Below the pieces are notes generated by a model. That model made no database searches. It was not told the DNA's origin and saw only the letters and a list, made by a program, of their open reading frames with translations. Shown piece by piece: positions 15,471-23,262 of a stretch of 64,000 nt of DNA (its first letter is position 1; every line of letters starts with the position of its first letter). The translations under genes were made by a program, and so were the position numbers. Source of the stretch: Firmicutes bacterium CAG:345 (lineage in GTDB: Bacteria; Bacillota_I; Bacilli_A; RFN20; CAG-288); the NCBI GenBank assembly GCA_000433315.1, contig FR893385.1, positions 292,799 through 356,798 on the forward strand. Reading direction: 5' to 3'.

Positions 15471-15734
15471 TTAATGATGATCTTGAGGCTGATATTGTTG
15501 GCCTCTTTTTTGTTTTCTTGTCTCTACCAATTGATTATGTGCAGACATAGTCAATAATTCTTGTGCTATCAACATAAAAAAATTACCCAAATCATTTTGT
15601 TCAGAAATAGTGAGATTCTGCGCCAAGGCTATTCCAATTAACGAAGCATAAAAAGCTTCTTCATTTGCTGTTAAATTAAATACAAAATCGAAGAAGTCAT
15701 CTCTTTTAGTTTCTCTTTGATTATTAACATTCAA
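15471..15734 (-). CDS. Small protein of unknown function with TTG start
   Basis: An 87-residue soluble protein (RDDFFDFVFNLTANEEAF ... LTISEQNDLGNFFMLIAQEL) that resembles small helical proteins annotated as hypothetical in Clostridia and Bacilli. The start codon is TTG (15734-15732); a TAA lies upstream in frame and no ATG or GTG is available. The ribosome site GAGG is 8 bases upstream. Both the site and the TTG lie in the 3' arm of a 13-bp hairpin, which is also the terminator of the P-type ATPase gene, so translation may be limited by structure. The stop codon abuts the stop of the convergent glycosyltransferase with no gap. A His-rich tail (QPQDHH) ends the protein. Confidence 0.75.
   Translation of the reverse strand: MNVNNQRETKRDDFFDFVFNLTANEEAFYASLIGIALAQNLTISEQNDLGNFFMLIAQELLTMSAHNQLVETRKQKRGQQYQPQDHH
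15485..15511 (+). terminator. Glycosyltransferase terminator inside the convergent gene
   Basis: GAGGCT and GGCCTC pair around a 9-base loop and are followed by TTTTTTG and more Ts. It lies wholly inside the 3' coding end of the opposite-strand 87-residue gene. Confidence 0.7.
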
Positions 15735-15773
15735 AAAGGCTACCTCATTTTAAAATATGAAGGTAACCTTTTT
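15733..15773 (-). terminator. ATPase terminator that masks the next gene's start
   Basis: On the minus strand AAAAAGGTTACCT and AGGTAGCCTTTTT pair over 13 bp (one G-U), loop 15 bases. It follows the P-ATPase stop codon by 7 bases. The downstream arm holds the GAGG ribosome site and TTG start of the 87-residue gene. Confidence 0.75.
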
Positions 15774-15780
15774 TTAATTA

Positions 15781-18468
15781 TTAAAATTGCAATTTTGATT
15801 TCTTTAATACAGGAACTAAAAGTTCGTGAACAATAAGTGGAAAACTAGACAAAGCAATTAACCACAACCATTCATACCACTCAAGCGCTGTGGTTTGGAA
15901 AAAATCTGTTACATAAGGAAGTTCGGTAACTAAAATTTGTAATGTTAATCCAAATATAAATGAAATTAGAAACATGATATTTTTTCCCTTAAAAACATTA
16001 ACAAATGATTTTTTAACATTTGACATTCCCAACATATGAAATAATTGTGACATACCTAAAACTGTAAAAGCAAAAGTTTGACATTTATCAAGTTGAGCAT
16101 CATTCTGCAAATAAATCAAAAGATTATTCCATGTAAATCCCACACTACCTGGAGCATTTAAATCAATGAGAGGATTAATCAAAAAGGCAATCATTGTGAT
16201 GAGAAAAATTATAAACCCGTAGAAGAAACAAAATGAAAATCCATGATGAGCAAATAATCCTTCATTTACAGGACGTGGTTTTAAATTCATAATATCAGAA
16301 TCTTTATCATCTCTTCCTAAAGCTAACGCAGGCAATGAATCCGATATCAGATTTACCCAAAGAATATGTATTGCTCTTAATGGACTCGGAAATCCAATGC
16401 ATGCAGCGAAAAACATAGTCATAACTTCACCGAAATTACTGGATAGAAGGAAGAAAATAGCTTTTTTAATATTTGAATAAATACTTCTTCCTTCTTCAAC
16501 CGCTTTTTCTATCGATGCAAAATTATCATCCATTAAAGTCATATCCGCTGCTCCTTTTGCAACATCTGTTCCTGTTATTCCCATAGCAATACCTATATCA
16601 GCGGTTTTTAAACTAGGCGCATCATTAACACCATCGCCAGTCATTGCGACAATATTTCCAGAATTTTGTAAAGCTTTAACAATATTAACTTTATTTTCTG
16701 GAGACACTCTAGCAAAAACATTTGTAGTTTTAACTTTTTCTTCTAACAATTCCATTGATAAAGAATCTATTTCATCACCTGACATGCATTGTTTTTCATC
16801 AGTAGCAATATTTAAATTCTTAGCTATCGCCAAAGCAGTATCTTTATGATCTCCTGTGATCATGATTGTTCTTATTCCAGCTTTGTGTAAACATTCAACT
16901 GCTGGTTTAGCTTCTTCTCTAGCTGGATCAATCATTCCAACCATTCCAACAAAAGTTAAATTTTCTTCATCGACAACATTAGATTCATGAATAGCTAATG
17001 CTAAAACTCTATAAGCTTGTTTAGCCATTATTTTGCTGTTTTCATTTATTGTTGAAATATCTTTTTCAGTTATTTTTCTAACCTTACCATCTAAATAAAT
17101 ATTTTTTGTATGTTTTAAAATTGAATCCAAAGCACCTTTTGTAAATACTATATTCTTTCCTTCATAATGACTTAATACCGACATCATTTTTCGAACAGAA
17201 TCAAAAGGTAATTCATCAAGTCGTTGATATTTATTTTCTTCAATTTCTTCTTTATTCCATCCAAATTTTTTTGCATAATCAAGCAAAGCTAATTCAGTAG
17301 GATCACCATATCTTTCATCCTTAATCGAAGCATTGGAACAGAGCATCATACCTTGTGCTAATAATTTTACTTCTTCTGCATCAACTTCATTTGCATCTTT
17401 TATCTTTCCATTGATATATGTTTTCTCAATAGTCATTTTGTTTTGAGTTAATGTTCCAGTTTTATCGGAGCAAATAACAGTAACTGCTCCTAATGTTTCC
17501 ACAGATGGTAAATGTTTAACTATTGTATTTACTTTAACCATTCTAGAAACTCCTATAGCTAAAACAATAGTTACAACAGCTGGCAATCCTTCTGGAATAG
17601 CAGCAACAGCAACACTTATTGCAGTAATTAATAAGTCTAAAGATGCCGTTCCTATATCTTGTTTATTAGGGCCAAAAACTGCATACAATAAACCGACAGC
17701 ATACATCAAAACACAAACGGAAACACAGACTATTCCTAATATTTTAGAAAGACTTGCAAGTTTTTGCTGTAATGGAGTTTTATTATCCTTAGCATCTTTT
17801 AACATTTTGGCAATATGGCCTATTTCAGTGTTCATTCCAGTACTGACAACAATTCCTTCACCACGTCCATAGCTTACTGGAGTAGACATAAAAGCCATAT
17901 TTTTTCTATCGCCTATTCCAGAATTTTCATTTAAGATTATATCTGCATTTTTTTCTACAGGAATCGATTCCCCTGTCAATGAGCTCTCATCGACTTTCAT
18001 ATTAATAGTTTCCACTAAACACAAAGCAACAGGAACTATCCTCCCTTCTTCAAGGACTACTAAATCGCCTACAACTAAATCCTCTGCTTTAATTTCTTTA
18101 ATTTTCCCATCTCTTTTTACAACACAAGAAGGGGAAGACATTTTTTTTAAAGCTTCCAAAGCTTTCTCGGCTTTTGCTTCTTGAATAGTTCCTATAATAG
18201 CATTTAACAAAATTACAGAAACAATAATTATGCCATCAGCCCACTCTTTTAAGCAAAAAGAAATTACTCCTGCACCAAGTAAAACATAGATCATTGGATC
18301 TTTAAATTGCAAAAGAAATTTAACTATAATATTTTGTTTTTTTTCTGAGTTCAAAATATTAGGTCCATCTTTAAGAAGTCTTTTTTCAGCTTCTATTTCT
18401 GATAATCCAGAAGTAGAAGAACACGAAAAAAACTGTTCAATTTCTTCAATTTTTTTATCTTCAAACAT
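15781..18468 (-). CDS. P-type Ca2+/Mn2+-transporting ATPase
   Basis: An 895-residue P2A-type (SERCA/PMCA-like) ATPase that pumps Ca2+ or Mn2+ out of the cell. Visible motifs: actuator LTGESIPVEKN near 165, M4 ion site AAIPEGLPAVVT near 290, phosphorylated Asp in SDKTGTLTQNK near 333, TGDHKDTALAIA, and hinge GDGVNDAPSLK near 611. About ten membrane helices. The riboswitch upstream (yybP-ykoY class) responds to Mn2+ in the cases studied, so Mn2+ export is a likely physiological role, as for L. lactis YoaB. Ribosome site AGAGGTG overlaps the end of that riboswitch. Ends at a strong hairpin. Confidence 0.93.
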   Translation of the reverse strand: MFEDKKIEEIEQFFSCSSTSGLSEIEAEKRLLKDGPNILNSEKKQNIIVKFLLQFKDPMIYVLLGAGVISFCLKEWADGIIIVSVILLNAIIGTIQEAKAEKALEALKKMSSPSCVVKRDGKIKEIKAEDLVVGDLVVLEEGRIVPVALCLVETINMKVDESSLTGESIPVEKNADIILNENSGIGDRKNMAFMSTPVSYGRGEGIVVSTGMNTEIGHIAKMLKDAKDNKTPLQQKLASLSKILGIVCVSVCVLMYAVGLLYAVFGPNKQDIGTASLDLLITAISVAVAAIPEGLPAVVTIVLAIGVSRMVKVNTIVKHLPSVETLGAVTVICSDKTGTLTQNKMTIEKTYINGKIKDANEVDAEEVKLLAQGMMLCSNASIKDERYGDPTELALLDYAKKFGWNKEEIEENKYQRLDELPFDSVRKMMSVLSHYEGKNIVFTKGALDSILKHTKNIYLDGKVRKITEKDISTINENSKIMAKQAYRVLALAIHESNVVDEENLTFVGMVGMIDPAREEAKPAVECLHKAGIRTIMITGDHKDTALAIAKNLNIATDEKQCMSGDEIDSLSMELLEEKVKTTNVFARVSPENKVNIVKALQNSGNIVAMTGDGVNDAPSLKTADIGIAMGITGTDVAKGAADMTLMDDNFASIEKAVEEGRSIYSNIKKAIFFLLSSNFGEVMTMFFAACIGFPSPLRAIHILWVNLISDSLPALALGRDDKDSDIMNLKPRPVNEGLFAHHGFSFCFFYGFIIFLITMIAFLINPLIDLNAPGSVGFTWNNLLIYLQNDAQLDKCQTFAFTVLGMSQLFHMLGMSNVKKSFVNVFKGKNIMFLISFIFGLTLQILVTELPYVTDFFQTTALEWYEWLWLIALSSFPLIVHELLVPVLKKSKLQF

Positions 18469-18478
18469 AGTACACCTC

Positions 18479-18564
18479 TAGCTCTCGTTCCATATAATTT
18501 CTTATATGGTTTTAACCCCAGGATTATTCCGTGTTGTTGGAAGTTAAAATGCACTACTCCGCTA
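18479..18564 (-). promoter_or_regulatory. yybP-ykoY family (Mn2+) riboswitch
   Basis: On the minus strand: closing stem TAGC/GCTA (18561-18564 with 18479-18482), conserved GGAGTAG directly inside its 5' arm, a long arm TTTTAAC/GTTAAAA enclosing TTCC/GGAA and CCTGGGG, a second arm CCATATAA/TTATATGG, and ACGAGA just before the closing stem. GGAGTAG, CTGGGG and the ACGAGA 3' segment are the signature of yybP-ykoY RNAs, and the downstream gene is the class of ATPase these often control. The closing stem abuts the AGAGGTG ribosome site, so control is probably at translation initiation. Confidence 0.8.
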
Positions 18565-18583
18565 CTAATATTCTATTAATCAC

Positions 18584-18613
18584 TTTTCCAAAAATCAACA
18601 GATTTTTGGAAAA
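18584..18613. repeat. Perfect 13-bp inverted repeat between ATPase and ABC exporter
   Basis: TTTTCCAAAAATC, AACA, GATTTTTGGAAAA: a perfect 30-base palindrome in the divergent control region. Neither side has a T run, so it is more likely a protein-binding operator than a terminator. Confidence 0.55.
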
Positions 18614-18668
18614 TTTCTAAAAAATCTATTTCAATAATTATAATTAAAAACACAACAATAAAAATAAA

Positions 18669-18697
18669 TTGAATAATATTCCATAGATTGATAAAAT
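18669..18697 (+). promoter_or_regulatory. Promoter of the ABC exporter operon
   Basis: TTGAAT, 17-base spacer, TAAAAT. Transcription would begin near 18704, giving an ~80-base leader that contains a four-codon ORF. Confidence 0.6.
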
Positions 18698-18716
18698 TTT
18701 ATTGAAGGAAAAGAAA

Positions 18717-18728
18717 ATGAATAAATAA
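18717..18728 (+). CDS. Minimal upstream ORF (Met-Asn-Lys-stop)
   Basis: ATG AAT AAA TAA with an AAGGA ribosome site about 8 bases upstream, inside the leader of the ABC exporter operon, 55 bases before the ATPase start. A well-placed ribosome site for a three-residue ORF suggests a regulatory role or chance; I cannot decide. Confidence 0.3.
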   Translation: MNK

Positions 18729-18783
18729 TTGTATAGTGCATTTAATAATTAAAATTTATTATTACAGGAAGGATTATTTTGAT

Positions 18784-19782
18784 ATGCAAGAAATTATAAA
18801 AGTTAAAAATTTATCAAAAGTATTTAATAAACCTATTCGAGGAAATGGTTTAAAAGGCATGATTAAAACACTTTTCTCGAATAAAAAAATAAAATTTACA
18901 GCAGTAAATAATATTTCATTTACGATAAACCAAGGAGAAATGGTCGCATATATTGGTGCTAATGGCGCTGGAAAATCAACAACAATAAAAATGATGACAG
19001 GTATATTAACTCCAACAAGTGGTGAAGTTTTAATAAATGGTATGCACCCATATGATTCTAAAGCTCGGAAAAAAGTTTTACAAAATATTGGTGTAGTTTT
19101 TGGTCAAAGAACGCAACTATGGTGGGATCTTCCTCTGCAAGAAACTTTCTCATTATTAAAAGATATATATAATATCAGTGATAAAGATTATGATGAGCGA
19201 TTCAATTATTTAAAAAATATTTTAGAACTCGATAAGTTCATTCAAAGTCCAGTAAGAACTTTATCTCTCGGGCAGCGAATGAGAGCGGATTTAGCTGCAT
19301 CTTTATTACATAATCCCAGCATCTTATTCCTAGATGAGCCAACTATTGGTTTAGATGTTCTCGTCAAAGATCATATTATTAAAGCCATTAATGAAATAAA
19401 TAAAAAATATAACACTACTGTAATTTTAACGACACATGATATGTCGGACATTTTAAATCTATGTCATCGTGTTATTATCATTGATGAAGGTAAAATTCTT
19501 TTTGATGGAAGCATTGATGAAATCAAAAACAAATTTGGAAATATTAAAACTATCTCATTAAAATCAAGCAATTTTCAATGTGAAAAACTTTTAGAAAAAT
19601 ACCCAGATATTAACATTGAAAATAAAGAAGGAGAAATAAATATCTCTTTTGATGGCGATAAAATAGAAATCAAAGAATTAATGAGAAATCTTTTAGATTG
19701 TGGAAGTATTCAAGATTTAAATATTAAGGAGAACGACTTAACGAATGTCGTAAAAACCATTTATGAAAACAAAAATTTTTAA
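18784..19782 (+). CDS. ABC-2 exporter, ATP-binding subunit
   Basis: A 332-residue ATPase that drives export through the two membrane proteins encoded next. Walker A GANGAGKST at 58-66, signature LSLGQRMRADLA near 155, Walker B ILFLDEPTIGLD near 175, and TTHDM switch His. Its N-terminal extension (GMIKTLFSNKK) and the QLWWDLPLQE stretch are typical of ATPases paired with PF06182 (ABC-2 family, DUF990) permeases, of which some export drugs or lipids. I use the ATG at 18784, behind AGGAAGGA, rather than a GTG 16 codons upstream. The last 20 bases overlap the first permease gene. Confidence 0.93.
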   Translation: MQEIIKVKNLSKVFNKPIRGNGLKGMIKTLFSNKKIKFTAVNNISFTINQGEMVAYIGANGAGKSTTIKMMTGILTPTSGEVLINGMHPYDSKARKKVLQNIGVVFGQRTQLWWDLPLQETFSLLKDIYNISDKDYDERFNYLKNILELDKFIQSPVRTLSLGQRMRADLAASLLHNPSILFLDEPTIGLDVLVKDHIIKAINEINKKYNTTVILTTHDMSDILNLCHRVIIIDEGKILFDGSIDEIKNKFGNIKTISLKSSNFQCEKLLEKYPDINIENKEGEINISFDGDKIEIKELMRNLLDCGSIQDLNIKENDLTNVVKTIYENKNF

Positions 19783-20641
19783 AAATTTTATCAAATACAA
19801 AAGTTTTGTAAAAGCTGGATTTATGACAATGTTAGCATATAAAGGGTCATTTTTTGCTTGGGTGTTAACCAATTTATTAAATACAATTTTAATATCTTTT
19901 TTATGGTATGCAATTTATAATCAAGATAATCCAAACATTTATCAATATAACGAATTTGGAGAAAGAATGTTAAACAATTTCACCTTACCACAAATGATAA
20001 CCTACTTATTGATTACACTAGTTACAACTCAATTGATATTCGGTAGTTCATCTTCCTTTGACAACGTTTCAGAAGATATTAAAGAAGGCAACATTGCTAT
20101 GCAATTAATCAAGCCTATAAATTATCGTATCCGTCTACTTTCAAATTCTTTCGGTAGCATGCTCGGAACTTTTTTTATAATTGTAATTCCTATTTCAACA
20201 ATTGAAATTGTTACTCTTGGAAGTATCTTCGGTTTCGGAAAACTATTTTTTTCTTTCAATTGGTACAATATATTATTTGGATTTATTTCAGCTATAATTT
20301 CTTTAATAATTTATGATACGTTAGATTTTATCATTGCACAATTAACATTTTTTACTGGGGCTAGTTTTGGATTATACCTTCTAAAAGCTTCAATAATTGA
20401 CTTTTTAAGTGGGTCTCTTATTCCTCTAGCATTTTTCCCATCATGGGCACAATCATTTATTAATTTTTTGCCTTTTGCTGGAATTATATCTATTCCAAAT
20501 CTTATCTTAATGGGAAACTTTACACTAATTCAAGCTTTAAAAAATATTTTACTGCAAATAATCTGGATGATCATTATGATTTTAATTGCAAAATTTACAT
20601 TTTCAAAATCATGCAAGCATGTTATTAGTATCGGAGGTTAA
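19763..20641 (+). CDS. ABC-2 exporter permease 1 (PF06182-like)
   Basis: A 292-residue membrane protein with six predicted helices, starting inside the end of the ATPase gene. Features such as KAGFMTMLAYKGSFFAW near the N-terminus, EDIKEGNIAMQLIKPINYR near 110, and LPFAGIISIPNLILMG near 230 match the ABC-2 family that pairs permeases in threes with one ATPase. It would form half of the membrane channel. Substrate unknown; relatives include daunorubicin/viologen exporters, but assignment by name is not justified here. Confidence 0.85.
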   Translation: MKTKIFKNFIKYKSFVKAGFMTMLAYKGSFFAWVLTNLLNTILISFLWYAIYNQDNPNIYQYNEFGERMLNNFTLPQMITYLLITLVTTQLIFGSSSSFDNVSEDIKEGNIAMQLIKPINYRIRLLSNSFGSMLGTFFIIVIPISTIEIVTLGSIFGFGKLFFSFNWYNILFGFISAIISLIIYDTLDFIIAQLTFFTGASFGLYLLKASIIDFLSGSLIPLAFFPSWAQSFINFLPFAGIISIPNLILMGNFTLIQALKNILLQIIWMIIMILIAKFTFSKSCKHVISIGG

Positions 20642-20642
20642 T

Positions 20643-21476
20643 ATGAAAGAATTTAAAAGATACATTCATTTATATTTTCGCTACATCAGCATGTCAATCA
20701 AATCTCGATTAACCTATAAGACAGATACAATTATTGGAATATTTGGATTCATTGTAACTAATACAATAAACTTTCTCGCACTATATTTAACAATTTCATC
20801 AGTTAATATTATTGATGGCTATACTATAGAAAATTTAATTTTTTTATATGGTCTTTGTTTGATTCCTAAAGGAATTGATCATATCTTAACAGATAACCTT
20901 TGGACTTTAAGCCAAAAAATGGTTAGATTAGGACAACTTGATAAATATTTAATCAAACCATTAAATACCTTTTTTCAAATAATTGCCGAAACTTTTCAGC
21001 TTGAAGGATTTGGAGAAATTATATTAGGCATTATATTTTTATCAATATTTGCGCCTGCTCAAAATATCATTTGGTCATTCAATAATATTTTAGGGTTAAT
21101 TATTGCAGAATTATTATCTTGTTTTCTTTTCTTAGACTTAAAATGCATAACATCATTTACGGCATTTTGGCTAAAAAAATCAAATCACATTATGAATACA
21201 GTTTACAACATTTGTGATACGGCAAGATACCCTTCGATACTTAATATAAAAATTGTCAAAGAAATCCTTCTATATATAATTCCATATTCATTATTTCTTT
21301 TTTGCCCTATAGCATGTCTTTTAAATCCTTCGGGAAAAACAAATCTTATCTTCGGAATTGAAATGAATATATTCCAGGTTAATCTAATATTATTAAGCTA
21401 TATAATTATCCTATCATCTATTGCAATAATAGAATGGAAAATCGGAATAAAAAAATACGAAAGTGCTGGAAGTTAG
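20643..21476 (+). CDS. ABC-2 exporter permease 2 (PF06182-like)
   Basis: A 277-residue membrane protein with about six helices, the second half of the exporter channel. Its ATG is one base after the stop of permease 1 and directly follows GGAGGTTAAT, so I prefer it to an earlier in-frame start. The segment MVRLGQLDKYLIKPLNTFFQ corresponds to the KPINYR region of permease 1, showing that the two are distant paralogues. A hairpin terminator follows. Confidence 0.85.
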   Translation: MKEFKRYIHLYFRYISMSIKSRLTYKTDTIIGIFGFIVTNTINFLALYLTISSVNIIDGYTIENLIFLYGLCLIPKGIDHILTDNLWTLSQKMVRLGQLDKYLIKPLNTFFQIIAETFQLEGFGEIILGIIFLSIFAPAQNIIWSFNNILGLIIAELLSCFLFLDLKCITSFTAFWLKKSNHIMNTVYNICDTARYPSILNIKIVKEILLYIIPYSLFLFCPIACLLNPSGKTNLIFGIEMNIFQVNLILLSYIIILSSIAIIEWKIGIKKYESAGS

Positions 21477-21488
21477 GTATTTTCAAGT

Positions 21489-21516
21489 AAAACATCGGAT
21501 AAAAGTCTGATGTTTT
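21489..21516 (+). terminator. Terminator of the ABC exporter operon
   Basis: AAACATCGGA and TCTGATGTTT pair (one G-U/mismatch) around TAAAAG and run into TTTTTC. It may also serve the convergent HAD gene in the other direction. Confidence 0.75.
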
Positions 21517-21521
21517 TCTAT

Positions 21522-22364
21522 TTATTTCCAAAGTTCAGGATGCATTTTTTCTAAATAATCAACAACTCCATCTTCATCAGATGTTTTATAAGTAAAATGC
21601 TTACCTAAATGAATAACACTATCTTTAGAATTGCACATAAAAACTCCTTCATTAGCATCATTAAGCATTGAAAGATCATTTTCAGCATCACCAAAAGCAA
21701 TGGTGTTCTCTTCTGGAATATCAAATATTTTTGCTAAGTACTTAAGAGCATGACCTTTAGTGGCTATATTTAGAGAAACTTCAAAAGTAGCAATTCCTTC
21801 ATATATTCCCCATGAAAAAAAAGATAATGATTTATATTCATCTTTTAAAATTTTTCTCTTGAAAACATTTAAATCTTTTTCTTTAACCTGAAAAGTTGCA
21901 GTTAAAATATCATCTTCTAAAAAAACATCAATATTTCCATTTTTTTCTTCAACCAAATCATTTATATGAATTATAAAAGAAGGCAAATGACTTTTATTAA
22001 AAAAATATACTCTTTTTAATGAAGAAGCCATACATGCATCTAATAAATTTTTCACATCTACATAAAGTTGCCTAAACAAATCTTTTTTTATAGAAAAAAC
22101 AATGGAGTTATATTTTTTTAAATTAGAAATATCTGGAAAAACAATAGCAGCTCCATTATAGCAAGAAACAGGCATATCTTTTAATTCAAGTCTTTCTATA
22201 AAATCAGACATTCCCTGATAAGGGCGGCCACTATTCATAACAAAATAGTTTCCATTTAAACAAATCTCATTTATTTTTTGCTTTGTATAATCAGAAATAG
22301 TTTTATCACTTCTTAGCAATGTATCGTCTAAATCACAACAAATAATATATTTATCTTTTTTCAT
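21522..22364 (-). CDS. Cof-type HAD phosphatase
   Basis: A 280-residue HAD-superfamily (class IIB) phosphatase. Motif I DLDDTLLRSD with nucleophile D11 and acid D13, motif II NSGRPYQGM, the C2B cap (about 85-200), motif III lysine in TKGHALKYLA, and motif IV GDAENDLSML. Relatives dephosphorylate sugar phosphates, FMN or other small phosphates; the substrate cannot be read from sequence. The ATG is only 7 bases after a TATACT -10 box and has no Shine-Dalgarno site, so the mRNA is probably leaderless. Confidence 0.92.
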   Translation of the reverse strand: MKKDKYIICCDLDDTLLRSDKTISDYTKQKINEICLNGNYFVMNSGRPYQGMSDFIERLELKDMPVSCYNGAAIVFPDISNLKKYNSIVFSIKKDLFRQLYVDVKNLLDACMASSLKRVYFFNKSHLPSFIIHINDLVEEKNGNIDVFLEDDILTATFQVKEKDLNVFKRKILKDEYKSLSFFSWGIYEGIATFEVSLNIATKGHALKYLAKIFDIPEENTIAFGDAENDLSMLNDANEGVFMCNSKDSVIHLGKHFTYKTSDEDGVVDYLEKMHPELWK

Positions 22365-22371
22365 GTAAGAT

Positions 22372-22377
22372 AGTATA
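22372..22377 (-). promoter_or_regulatory. -10 box of the HAD gene (leaderless candidate)
   Basis: Minus-strand TATACT lies 7 bases before the HAD gene's ATG. The -35 region is weak. Transcription would start at or within a base or two of the start codon. Confidence 0.5.
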
Positions 22378-22404
22378 AAAAAATTTTTCTGAAAAAGAAA
22401 GTGC

Positions 22405-22434
22405 TTGACAAAAAATAGTCATTTTTTATATAAT
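22405..22434 (+). promoter_or_regulatory. tRNA operon promoter
   Basis: Consensus TTGACA, 18-base spacer, TATAAT, 28 bases before the first tRNA. Confidence 0.85.
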
Positions 22435-22462
22435 AAACAAGCACGTTGAGTGCGAATGAAAT

Positions 22463-22538
22463 GGGGCTGTAGCTCACCTGGGAGAGCGCCTCCATGGCAT
22501 GGAGGAGGTAGCGAGTTCGATCCTCGTCAGCTCCACCA
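22463..22538 (+). tRNA. tRNA-Ala(GGC)
   Basis: A 76-base cloverleaf with acceptor GGGGCTG/CAGCTCC, D stem GCTC/GAGC, anticodon stem CCTCC/GGAGG with loop ATGGCAT (anticodon GGC), T loop TTCGATC, and encoded CCA. Confidence 0.95.
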
Positions 22539-22554
22539 TTTTATTTAATTCTTT

Positions 22555-22630
22555 GGCGGCGTAGCTCAGTTGGTAGAGCAGCCGGCTCATACCCGGTATG
22601 TCGAGAGTTCGACCCTCCCCGCCGCCACCA
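22555..22630 (+). tRNA. tRNA-Met(CAT), elongator
   Basis: A 76-base cloverleaf: acceptor GGCGGCG/CGCCGCC, anticodon stem GCCGG/CCGGT with loop CTCATAC (anticodon CAT), encoded CCA. The paired first base (G1-C72) and lack of the three G-C pairs in the anticodon stem rule out initiator tRNA. It resembles Bacillus elongator tRNA-Met. Confidence 0.9.
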
Positions 22631-22651
22631 GTTTTATTTAGTCGAGGTGCT

Positions 22652-22728
22652 GGATCAATAGCTCAACTGGTTAGAGTCCCCGCCTCATAAGCGGGTTGTT
22701 GCAGGTTCGAGTCCTGCTTGATCCACCA
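22652..22728 (+). tRNA. tRNA with CAT anticodon, probably Ile2
   Basis: A 77-base cloverleaf: acceptor GGATCAA/TTGATCC, anticodon stem CCCGC/GCGGG, loop CTCATAA (anticodon CAT), encoded CCA. As it sits beside an elongator tRNA-Met with a different acceptor stem, it is probably tRNA-Ile2, whose C34 is changed to lysidine by TilS to read AUA. That is an inference; a second elongator Met is the alternative. Confidence 0.85.
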
Positions 22729-22740
22729 TAAGAAAAGCAT

Positions 22741-22772
22741 AGGTTTGATACAATTTGTGTCAGACCTTTTTT
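22741..22772 (+). terminator. tRNA operon terminator
   Basis: AGGTTTGATACA and TGTGTCAGACCT form a 12-bp stem (two G-U pairs) with a 3-base loop, then TTTTTT. Confidence 0.85.
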
Positions 22773-23019
22773 CATTGCAGATAGGAATATTTATCCTTTC
22801 CGCCAGCAACATTCAGAGTCTTGTAGAAGTGCCAAATGACATTTTTATGAGGCTCTTTTTCTTTTTGTATATTGCTACGGAACAAAAAACTTATCAACGG
22901 AACGAAAGTGTTTGCAATATTATAATGCAAGGTTAAAAAACACAGCATCGGTAAATGACGAATACTGCTTAGACATTTACGAGAAGTCATGCAAAACTAT
23001 TTCGAACGCACATTTTTTG
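22773..23019. other. Non-coding stretch after the tRNA operon
   Basis: About 250 bases richer in G and C than the surroundings (for example CCTTTCCGCCAGCAAC). Short open frames on both strands overlap each other, lack ribosome sites and run into the tRNA terminator, so I do not call genes. It reads like decayed sequence at the start of an acquired segment. Confidence 0.4.
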
Positions 23020-23028
23020 TGGTATAAT
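23020..23028 (+). promoter_or_regulatory. Extended -10 promoter of the XRE gene
   Basis: TGGTATAAT, an extended -10 box, 24 bases before the ATG at 23053; the -35 region is poor, as is common for extended -10 promoters. Confidence 0.6.
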
Positions 23029-23052
23029 TGTAAACAGATAAAGGTGGTAAAA

Positions 23053-23262
23053 ATGGCACTATCATACAACGGACTATGGAAATTGCTGATTGACAAAGGA
23101 TTAAATAAAGGATATTTACATAAGCTAACAGGTTTGAGCAGATCTACTATAACAAAATTAGTCAAAGGCGAAAATGTAAACACTGACGTATTAGAAAGAA
23201 TTTGTATAGCTTTAGAATGTCAATTAGATGACATAGTTGAAATGAAAAAGGAAGAAATTTGA
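23053..23262 (+). CDS. XRE/Cro-type DNA-binding protein
   Basis: A 69-residue single-domain helix-turn-helix protein. The helices LWKLLIDKGLN, GYLHKLTGLSRSTITKLV and DVLERICIALEC, ending ELDD-like QLDDIVEM, are those of the small Cro/CI (HTH_26-like) family, often encoded by mobile or accessory elements. The ATG at 23053 follows AGGTGG; an upstream open frame of 47 codons has no support. It abuts the lipoprotein gene (stop and start at 23262/23263), so the two form one unit and the protein probably controls it. Confidence 0.87.
   Translation: MALSYNGLWKLLIDKGLNKGYLHKLTGLSRSTITKLVKGENVNTDVLERICIALECQLDDIVEMKKEEI

Noticed and set aside
22718..22990. Overlapping open frames on both strands after the tRNA operon
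   Set aside because: They run into the third tRNA or its terminator, have no ribosome site and show no protein pattern I recognise.
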